Shown here: piece after piece, positions 34,470 through 43,500 of the stretch
How the letters are laid out: each line of letters opens with the position of its first letter
Position numbering within the stretch: position 1 is the stretch's first letter
Source of the DNA: Anodontia alba
Lineage: Eukaryota; Mollusca; Bivalvia; Lucinida; Lucinidae
Reading direction: 5' to 3'
Assembly (NCBI GenBank): GCA_964016985.1
Contig: OZ024830.1
Coordinates: 20,112,387 to 20,176,386 of the forward strand
Length of the DNA stretch: 64,000 bases
Program-made: the position numbers and the translations under genes
The notes under the pieces: generated by a model
The model's database searches: none
Seen by the model: the letters and a program-made list of their open reading frames with translations, nothing else
What the model was told of the DNA's origin: nothing

Positions 34470-34600
34470 AGACACTGATAATGAGTGATCGCCGAATTAA
34501 GGTTGATGAAATGGTAATGGCTGTGAGGTTTCCCGCGGAAGTGTTTGCAGAATAATCCATGAACATCTTTGGATGTCAAATGTATCCCAATGTATTACGA
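34470..34600 (+). pseudogene. Mariner-like transposase HTH fragment 1
   Basis: Translates as DRRIKVDEMVMAV, then after a one-base frameshift near 34550 as IIHEHLWMSNV. The pattern R-R-I-x-x-D-E-I ... I-I-H-E-H-L-x-M-x-K matches the second helix-turn-helix of mariner/SETMAR-type transposases, which binds terminal repeats. The catalytic DDE part is absent. It is a direct repeat of the fragment at 34843. Confidence 0.6.
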
Positions 34601-34679
34601 TAAGACACCCGTATTCTTTAATGGTGTCTTTCATATCTGTAGAACTAGCATTTTTCAGACGAAACTTTTCCTTATTCTT

Positions 34680-34830
34680 AATTCTGCTCCAAACATAGAT
34701 TATGGGTGCTTGTTAAAACCGCCTTATTGAAACTGTTCTATCGAGTACCCACAATCTAATTTGACAAGAAAAAATAATGGAAATAGTGTATACCCTAGTA
34801 AACCTCACTTTCTCTATAAAAAGTTGGGGA
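34680..34830 (+). mobile_element. Palindromic MITE-like element, copy d
   Basis: TTCTGCTCCAAACATAGATT, a weakened palindrome (about 34690-34765), and then GTGTATACCCTAGTAAACCTC, which matches the C-rich arm of copy b. It is diverged and partial, and lies between the two transposase fragments. Confidence 0.6.
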
Positions 34831-34842
34831 CACGGGGCGTTA

Positions 34843-34957
34843 CACGGAATTGTTAACCTGATGGATCGCCGAATTAAGGCTGATGAAATAGTAACGGGAT
34901 ATGCGGTTTGCTATGGAGGTATTTGCACGATAATCCATGAACATCTTTGGATATCAA
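34843..34957 (+). pseudogene. Mariner-like transposase HTH fragment 2
   Basis: The frame reads IVNLMDRRIKADEIVTGYAV, then CTIIHEHLWISKK without a frameshift. The same helix-turn-helix as fragment 1, about 80 percent identical at DNA level by eye. The frame is cut after SKK by the PLE tail that follows. Two copies of the same small part around a MITE suggest a duplication or two insertions of one degenerate element. Confidence 0.62.
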
Positions 34958-35854
34958 AAAAATAGGTAAGAGAAAAGTCCAGAGAGTGCCACAATCACAA
35001 ACTGCAGCCCTTCCCAGACCCCAACAGGAAGAGGAAACCGACAAATCCAAACAAGCACAAATCGAACAAACGTACGAAAAACACTAAGATTAGCTCTCTC
35101 TTCCCCAATACTAAAAGGACTGAAAACACAAGAACAAAAAGACACATGGAAAGACATACAACAAATCGCATCGTAGAATAAACCACAAAGCAACAAAGAG
35201 TAAGACCAACACCGGGACCACCGCCTTAGAACGGTCGGTAGAGTAAACCACCGGGGGGGTTTAAAGCACTTTTACAGCTAGCTAATTTCACCCTGGGTCC
35301 CGATGCTACTCTTAATACAGAAACACATAAAAATTCGGTTCGCATAAAGGCTCCCAACTCAGTCAATGCATCAAAGCGAAAACACAAAAATCAAATTAAT
35401 CACTATAATAAACAAAGACGAGTACTCATGGCTAATTCTGCTGTATGCCAGAGTAAATGAAAACCAATAGTTGAACCACGGCGGGGCGGGCCAAGCCAAA
35501 GACATATCGTCAAGCCCCAACCCACTGGTTAAAGTTTTACGAAGAGGCCGTCATTGGGTCTGAGGCCCGAACCGCCGTCTTGCAATTAAAGAGTGAAGCA
35601 TAGCCATCAACAATGATTGGGTTGACAACTAGGCATGCAGTCTGCCGCATAATATCCAGGCTATAGCCAATTCTTTTATAACGGTTAATAAGTTTTATGA
35701 ATTGCTCCGAAAAGTTATTAAAGATTTGAAGAAGCTCTGGCGAATCTAATAAGTTGAGATATGTATACCCCATATGAGGTACGCCGGGGGACATAGCCAT
35801 CCAGAAAAGGGAAAATAACTATATCAAAATCAAAATCGTCCCGTTTATAATAAA
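34958..35854 (-). mobile_element. PLE 3' half, minus strand (one half of a split element)
   Basis: From the complement of the 3' T-rich tail through the 3' region (G run at 35253-35259) and C-terminal codons (35537-35800). About 240 bases between the GKSNFSEQF and LNDFNYRN codons are missing, joined near 35716. The 5' limit at 35854 corresponds to the TTTATGATAAACGGG position of the element, exactly where the plus-strand half at 36104-36877 ends. Confidence 0.83.
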
Positions 35855-36103
35855 GATTAGTCACTAGAAACCTGAGTGTTCAGGGTCGCTTCCAAAATCT
35901 TGAGTCAAGTCGGGAGCTTCTTGGCATTTGCATCACGTTAACAAATCTGTGTAATGAATACTACTGTAAAACCAACTTGATATAGAGAAAAGTGGAATTT
36001 ACAGTGATATTTATTATTTTCCTCATTTGGCTCAAAACATAGAATGTGGGTATTTGTTAGAACTGCCTCACTGAAGCGGTTCTAACGAGAACTCACAATC
36101 TAG
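35855..36103. mobile_element. Spacer holding palindromic MITE copy e
   Basis: The first 95 bases are unassigned. From about 35950 a T-rich arm and then GGCTCAAAACATAGAATGTG lead into a palindrome centred at about 36070 (TTAGAACTGCCTCACTGAAG and its complement), ending at CACAATCTAGG. This is the same family as copies a to d. PLE sequence begins immediately after it. Confidence 0.6.
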
Positions 36104-36877
36104 GTATAAAGCACGTTTCATTGCTAATTCTAGTTCATGTACGACTACTGTTTTGTCCAAATTGCATACTTCATGCCTTACTGCTGTTAAAAAAACATTG
36201 CATTAGATACTATGATACTGTTTACGAAAGGGACGGAATTAACTATTTTTGGTCAATTAAAAATTCTAATGATGTTCTCAATAAATTTAAATCTAAAAAC
36301 TTTCAGGCTTCTAAATTGTCTACATATGATGATTTTTCTACACTGTATACTACGTTACCTTATCATCTTATAAAAGATAAACTTATTGATTTAATAAACC
36401 GAACGTTTATTCGGGAGAATACCCAATATTTGGCTTGCAACGAAGAATGTGCTTTTTCACTTCCGATGTATATAATAATTACAATTTATGGTCGTGTCAA
36501 AAAGTCTGTGATGCCCTTGTTTATTTTTTGGATAATATTTTTATTAGATTTGGGACTAAACTTTATAGGCAAACTATTGGTATTCCGATGGTCACTTATT
36601 GAGCTCCTCTTGTTGCAGATTTATTTCTTTTTTGTTATGAGAGAGATTTCATGAAGTCTCTCTCACGTGAAAATCAGACTGACATTATTGAGGCTTTCAA
36701 TTCAACTTCAAGATACCTTGATGATTTATTAAATATTGACAATATTTACTTTGACCAAATGGTGGACCGGATATACCCTACAGAACTCCAATTAAATAGA
36801 GCAAATTCTTCCGATACCGAGGCACCTTTTTTGGATTTGAATCTATGTATATCTAATGGTACAGTTTCCACCAAAAT
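36104..36877 (+). pseudogene. PLE reverse transcriptase 5' half, plus strand
   Basis: Starts at ATAAAGCACGTTTCATTGC in the RT fingers region. It has the 38 bases absent from the copies at 11263 and 18871 (around 36186-36225), so the ERDGINYFW segment is joined correctly to what precedes it. Motif A is present as DDFSTLYTTLP, with one extra aspartate codon. A one-base loss near 36460 and a stop near 36600 break motif B. Motif C keeps YLDD (36717-36725), the only copy here with both catalytic aspartates readable in frame with neighbouring residues. The element is cut at 36877, after the CCACCAAAAT codons, and satellite B follows with no spacer. Confidence 0.83.
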
Positions 36878-37355
36878 CAGCTTAATCGGATGAAAAACAG
36901 ACGAGTTATTAGGGGTCAAAGTTTCAGACATTCCCTACCAACTTTGGACTGCAAGTTTGAGCCTAATGTGACCTTCACCGATCTGGATGAAACTGGTGCC
37001 AGACGAAAGGTCTGGACCAATGACTCCCTGGGGCCAAGTGCCCAAAATTTCTTATCGCCCCTTTTTCGAGTTATGGCCCCTGAAAGTTGATATTTGCTAA
37101 TGTTTGACCCCTAATAACTTACTAACGCACAGTCCGAATTTTCTGACAAATATTGTTTTATGTACTATGGTACTAGGACAATGTTTGGTGCTAGTTTCAG
37201 CTCAATCGGTGAAGGTCATCTTTAGTGACTTTTAATCTCTTTGTTCAGCAGACGAGACTAAGGGACGCATTTCCAGTCCTTATATCTTTGCTTCTACTGC
37301 ATGCAGCGCCATACAATTTTGCACGGAAATGTACCTCCCTAAGACCTATAAACCC

Positions 37356-37364
37356 TATAAAAAG
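37356..37364 (+). promoter_or_regulatory. TATA-box-like element in family B monomers
   Basis: CCCTATAAAAAGCGCGCC is a good match to a TATA box followed by GC-rich sequence and recurs once per monomer. Family A has CCCTGTAAAAAGCGCACC at the same place, so the TATA match is specific to B. Promoter function is not shown by the sequence. Confidence 0.35.
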
Positions 37365-37522
37365 CGCGCCTGTCTGTTGCGAATTGATGGAGTTATTAGG
37401 GTTTTTACGGTTTTCCGCCCAAAATCCCATAGGGTGCAATGCAAATTTAAGGACACATTTTCAGCAGGATGCATTGCCTCGAGTCCATTGACTACCCTCT
37501 ACGTTTGTAGACATTAATGATC

Positions 37523-37534
37523 TGCGCATGCGCA
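37523..37534. promoter_or_regulatory. NRF-1-consensus palindrome, one per satellite monomer
   Basis: TGCGCATGCGCA is a perfect palindrome and matches the NRF-1 consensus YGCGCAYGCGCR. The same site recurs at about 820-bp intervals through array B (for example 38343-38354) with few exceptions (TGTGCATGTGCA near 39162). In array A it is intact or conservatively varied in most monomers (near 5330, 6142, 8795, 11195, 13917, 16402, 22275). Binding is an inference. Confidence 0.5.
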
Positions 37535-40500
37535 TAAATTTGCAGCACCGAGATTGCTTTCCTTTGGCTGCTGTAGGCGTAAAAAGGTTTATTTATTGAA
37601 TGTTTGGCGCCCTATAGTGCACGTGCTATTCCATTGACCGCATCCCGGATTGTGCAGGCATGTTTGTATGGATGGGCTCTACAAACGTTCCAAATTTCAG
37701 CTTAATCGGATGTAAAACAGACGAGTTATTAGGGGTCAAAGTTTCAGACATTCCCTACCAACTTTGGACTGCAAGTTTGAGCCTAATGTGACCTTCACCG
37801 ATCGGGATGAAACTGGTGCCAGACGAAAGGTCTGGACCAATGACTCCCTGGGGCCAAGTGCCCAAAATTTCTTATCGCCCCTTTTTCGAGTTATGGCCCC
37901 TAAAAGTTGATATTTGCTAATGTTTGACCCCTAATAACTTACTAACGCACAGTCCGAATTTTCTGACAAATATTGTTTTATGTACTATGGTACTAGGACA
38001 ATGTTTGGTACTAGTTTCAGCTCAATCGGTGAAGGTCATCTTTAGTGACTTTTAATCTCTTTGTTCAGCAGACGAGACCTAGGGACGCATTTCCAGTCCT
38101 TATATCTTTGCTTCTACTGCATGCAGCGCCATACAATTTGGCACGGAAATGTACCTCCCTAAGACCTATAAACCCTATAAAAAGCGCGCCTGTCTGTTGC
38201 GAATTGATGGAGTTATTAGGGTTTTTACAGTTTCCCGCCCAAAATCCCATAGGGTGCAATGCAAATTTGAGGACTTATTTTCAGCAGGATGCATTGCCTC
38301 GAGTCCATTGACTACCCTCTACGTTAATAGACATTAATGATCTGCGCATGCGCATAAATTTGCAGCACCGAGATTGCTTTCCTTTGGCTGCTGTAGGCGT
38401 AAAAACGTTTATTTATTGAATGTTTGGCGCCCTATAGTGCACGTGCTATTCCATTGACCGCATCCCGGATTGTGCAGTCATGTTTGTATGGATGGGCTCT
38501 ACAAACGTTCCAAATTTCAGCTTAATCGGATGAAAAATAGACGAGTTATTAGGGGTCAAAGTTTCAGACATTCCCTACCAACTTTGGACTGCAAGTTTGA
38601 GCCTAATGTGACCTTCACCGATCGGGATGAAACGGGTGCCAGACGAAAGGTCTGGACCAATGACTCCCTGGGGCCAAGTGCCCAAAATTTCTTATCGCCC
38701 CTTTTTCGAGTTATGGCCCCTGAAAGTTGATATTTGCTTATGTTTGACCCCTAATAACTTACTAACGCACAGTCCGAATTTTCTGACAAATATTGTTTTA
38801 TGTACTATGGTACTAGGACAATGTTTGGTGCTAGTTTCAGCTCAATCGGTGAAGGTCATCTTTAGTGACTTTTAATCTCTTTGTTCAGCAGACGAGACCT
38901 AGGGACGCATTTCCAGTCCTTATATCTTTGCTTCTACTACATGCAGCGCCATACAATTTGGCACGGAAATGTACCTCCCTAAGACCTATAAACCCTATAA
39001 AAAGCGCGCCTGTCTGTTGCGAATTGATGGAGTTATTAGGGTTTTGACGGTTTCCCGCCCAAAATCTCATAGGGTGCAATGCAAATTTGAGGACACATTT
39101 GAGCAGGATGCATTGCCTCGAGTCCATTGACTACCCTCTACGTTTGTAGACATTAATGATCTGTGCATGTGCATAAATTTGCAGCACCGAGATTGCTTTC
39201 CTTTGGCTGCTGTAGGCGTAAGAAGGTTTATTTATTGAATGTTTGGCGCCCTATAGTGCACGTGCTATTCCATTGACCGCATCCCGGATTGTGCAGACAT
39301 GTTTGTATGGATAGGCTCTACAAACGTTCCAAATTTCAGCTAAATCGAATGAAAAACAGACGAGTTATTAGGGGTCAAAGTTTCAGACATTCCCTACCAA
39401 CTTTGGACTGCAAGTTTGAGCCTAATGTGACCTTCACCGATCGGGATAAAACTGGTGCCAGACGAAAGGTCTGGACCAATGACTCCCTGGGGCCAAGTGC
39501 CCAAAATTTCTTATCGCCCCTTTTTCGAGTTATGGCCCCTGAAAGTTGATATTTGCTAATGTCTGACCCCTAATAACTTACTAACGCACAGTCCGAATTT
39601 TCTGACAAATATTGTTTTATGTACTATGGTACTAGGACAATGTTTGGTGCTAGTTTCAGCTCAATCGGTGAAGGTCATCTTTAGTGACTTTTAATCTCTT
39701 TGTTCAGCAAACGAGAATTAGGGACGCTTTTCCAGTCCTTATATCTTTGCTTCTACTGCATGCAGCGCCATACAATTTGGCACGGAAATGTACCTCCCTA
39801 AGACCTATAAACCCTATAAAAAGCGCGCCTGTCTGTTGCGAACTGATGGAGTTATTAGGGTTTTTACGGTTTCCCGCCCAAAATCCCATAGGGTGGAATG
39901 CAAATTTGAGGACACATTTTCAGCAGGATGCATTGCCTCGAGTCCATTGACTACCCTCTACGTTTGTAGACATTAATGATCTGCGCATGCGCATAAATTT
40001 GCAGCACCGAGATTGCTTTCCTTTGGCTGCTGTAGGCGTAAAAAGGTTTATTTATTGAATGTTTGGCGCCCTATAGTGTACGTGCTATTCCATTGACCGC
40101 ATCCCGGCTTGTGCAGGCATGTTTGGATGGATGGGCTCTACAAACGTTCCAAATTTCAGCTTAATCGTATCAAAGAAAGACGAGTTATTAAGGGTCAAAA
40201 TTTCAGACATTCCCTACCAACTTTGGACTGCAAGTTTGAGCCTAATGTGACCTTCACCGATCGGGATGAAACTGTTGCCAGACGGAAGGTCTGGACCAAT
40301 GACTCCCTGGGGCCAAGTGCCCAAAATATCTTATCGCCCTTTTTTCGAGTTATGGCCCCTGAAAGTTGATATTTGCTAATGTTTGACCCCTAATAACTTA
40401 CTAACGCACAGTCCGAATTTTCTGACAAATATTGTTTTATGTACTATGGTACTAGGACATTGTTTGGTGCTAGTTTCAGCTCAATCGGTGAAGGTCATCT

Positions 40501-43500
40501 TTAGTGACTTTTAATCTCTTTGTTCAGCAGACGAGACCTAGGGACGCATTTCCACTCCTTATATCTTTGCTTCTACTGCATGCAGCGCCATACAATTTGG
40601 CACGGAAATGTACCTCCCTAAGACCTATAAACCCTATAAAAAGCGCGCCTGTCTGTTGCGAATTGATGAAGTTATTAGGGTTTTTACGGTTTCCCGCCCA
40701 AAATCCCATAGGGTGCAATGCAAATTTGAGGACACATTTTCAGCAGGATGCATTGCCTCGAGTCCATTGACTACCCTCTACGTTTGTAGACATTAATGAT
40801 CTGCGCATGCGCATAAATTTGCAGCACCGAGATTGCTTTCCTTTGGCTGCTGTCATCGTAAAAAGGTTTATTTATTGAATGTTTGGCGCCCTATAGTGCA
40901 CGTGCTGTTCGATTGACCGCATCCCGGGTTGTGCAGGCATGTTTGTATGGATGGGCTCTACAAACGTTCCAAATTTCAGCTTAATCGGATGAAAAACAGA
41001 CGAGTAATTAGGGGTCAAAGTTTCAGACATTCCCTACCAACTTTGGACTGCAAGTTTGAGCCTAATGTGACCTTCACCGATCGGGATGAAACTGGTGCCA
41101 GACGAAAGGTCTGGACCAATGACTCCCTGGGGCCAAGTGCCCAAAATTTCTTATCGCTCCTTTTTCGAGTTATGGTCCCTGAAAGTTGATATTTGCTAAT
41201 GTTTGACCCCTAATAACTTACTAACGCACAGTCCGAATTTTCTGACAAATATTGTTTTATGTACTATGGTACTAGGACAATATTTGGTGCCAGTTTCAGC
41301 TCAATCGGTGAAGGTCATCTTTAGTGACTTTTAATCACTTTGTTCTGCAGACGAGACCTAGGGACGCATTTCCAGTACTTATATCTTTGCTTCTACTGCA
41401 TGCAGCGCCATACAATTTAACACGGAAATGTACCTCCCTAAGATCTATAAACCCTATAAAAAGCACGCCTGTCTGTTGCGAATTGATGGAGTTATTAGGG
41501 TTTTTACGGTTTCCCGCCCAAAATCCCATAGGGTGCAATGCAAATTTGAGGACACATTTTCAGCAGGATGCATTGCCTCGAGTCCATTGACTACCCTCTA
41601 CGTTTGTAGACATTAATGATCTGCGCATGCGCATAAATTTGCAGCGCCGAGACTGCTTTCCTTTGGCTGCTGTAGGCGTAAAAATGTTTATTTATTGAAT
41701 GTTTGGCGCCCTATAGTGCACGTGCTCTTCCATTGACCGCATCCCGGATTGTGCAGGCATATTTGTATGGATGGGCTCTACAAACGTTCCAAATTTCAGC
41801 TTAATTGGATGAAAAACAGACGAGTTATTAGGGGTCAAAGTTTCAGACATTCCCTACCAACTTTGGACTGCAAGTTTGAGCCTAATGTGACCTTCCCCGA
41901 TCGGGATGAAACTGGTGCCAGACGACAGGTCTGGACCAATGACTCCCTGGGGCCAAGTGCCCAAAATTTCTTATCGCCCCTTTTTCGAGTTATGGCCCCT
42001 GAAAGTTGATATTTGCTAATGTTTGACCCCTAATAACTTACTAACGCACAGTCCGAATTTTCTGACAAATATTGTTTTATGTACTATGGTACTAGGACAA
42101 TGTTTGGTGCTAGTTTCAGCTCAATCGGTGAAGGTCATCTTTAGTGACTTTTAATCTCTTTGTTCAGCAGACGAGACCTAGGGACGCATTTCCAGTCCTT
42201 ATATCTTTGCTTCTACTGCATGCAGCGCCATACAATTTGGCACGGAAATGTACCTCCCTAAGACCTATAAACCCTATAAAAAGCGCGCCTGTCTGTCGCG
42301 AATTGATGGAGTTATTAGGGTTTTTACGGTTTCCCGCCGAAAATCCCATAGGGTGCAATGCAAATTTGAGGACACATTTTCAGCAGGATGCATTGCCTCG
42401 AGTCCATTGACTACCCTCTACGTTTGTAGACATTAATGGTCTGCGCATGCGCATAAATTTGCAGCACCGAGATTGCTTTCCTTTGGCTGCTGTAGGCGTA
42501 AAAAGGTTTATTTATTGAATGTTTGGCGCCCTATAGTGCACGTGCTATTCCATTGACCGCATCCCGGATTGTGCAGGCATGTTTGTATGGATGTGCTCTA
42601 CAAACGATCCAAATTTCAGCTTAATCGGATGAAAAACAGACGAGTTATTAGGGGTCAAAGTTTCAGACATTCCCTACCAACTTTGGACTGCAAGTTTGAG
42701 CCTAATGTGACCTTCACCGATCTGGATGAAACTGGTGCCAGACGAAAGGTCTGGACCAATGACTCCCTGGGGCCAAGTGCCCAAAATTTCTTATCGCCCC
42801 TTTTTCGAGTTATGGCCCCTGAAAGTTGATATTTGCTAATGTTTGACCCCTAATAACTTACTAACGCACAGTCCGAATTTTCTGACAAATATTGTTTTAT
42901 GTACTATGGTACTAGGACAATGTTTGATGCTAGTTTCAGCTCAATCGGTGAAGGTCATCTTTAGTGACTTTTAATCTCTTTGTTCAGCAGACGAGACTAA
43001 GGGACGCATTTCCAGTCCTTATATCTTTGCTTCTACTGCATGCATCGCCATACAATTTGGCACGGAAATGTACCTCCCTAAGACCTATAAACCCTATAAA
43101 AAGCGCGCCTGTCTGTTGCGAATCGATGGAGTTATTAGGGTTTTTACGGTTTCCCGCCCAAAATCCCATAGGGTGCAATGCAAATTTGAGGACACACTTT
43201 CAGCAGGATGCATTGCCTCGAGTCCATTGACTACCCTCTACGTTTGTAGACATTAATGAACTGCGCATGCGCATAAATTTGCAGCACCGAGATTCTTTCC
43301 TTTGGCTGCTGTAGGCGTAAAAAGGTTTATTTATTGAATGTTTGGCGCCCTATAGTGCACGTGCTATTCCATTGACCGCATCCCGGATTGTGCAGGCTTG
43401 TTAGTATGGACGGGCTTTACAAACGTTCCAAATTTCAGCTTAATCGGATGAAAAACAGACGAGTTATTAGGGGTCAAAGTTTCAGACATTCCCTACCAAC

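Larger units (their letters stand above)
37247..38066 (+). repeat. Representative family B monomer
   Basis: Internal landmarks: TGCATGCAG palindrome near 37278; TATAAAAAG at 37356-37364; TGCGCATGCGCA at 37523-37534; inverted pair AGTTATTAGGGGTCAAA (37724-37740) with its complement at 37923-37939; inverted pair of about 33 bp at 37788-37820 and 38007-38040, with TGACCTTCACCGAT in the left arm. The words GAGTTATTAGGG also recur directly (near 37389 and 37723), hinting that the monomer grew from shorter repeats. Confidence 0.8.

Noticed and set aside
37780..37830. Possible CENP-B box in the satellite (TTCACCGATCGGG)
   Set aside because: The spacing and key bases do not fit the nTTCGnnnnAnnCGGGn core; two bases are missing between the half-motifs.
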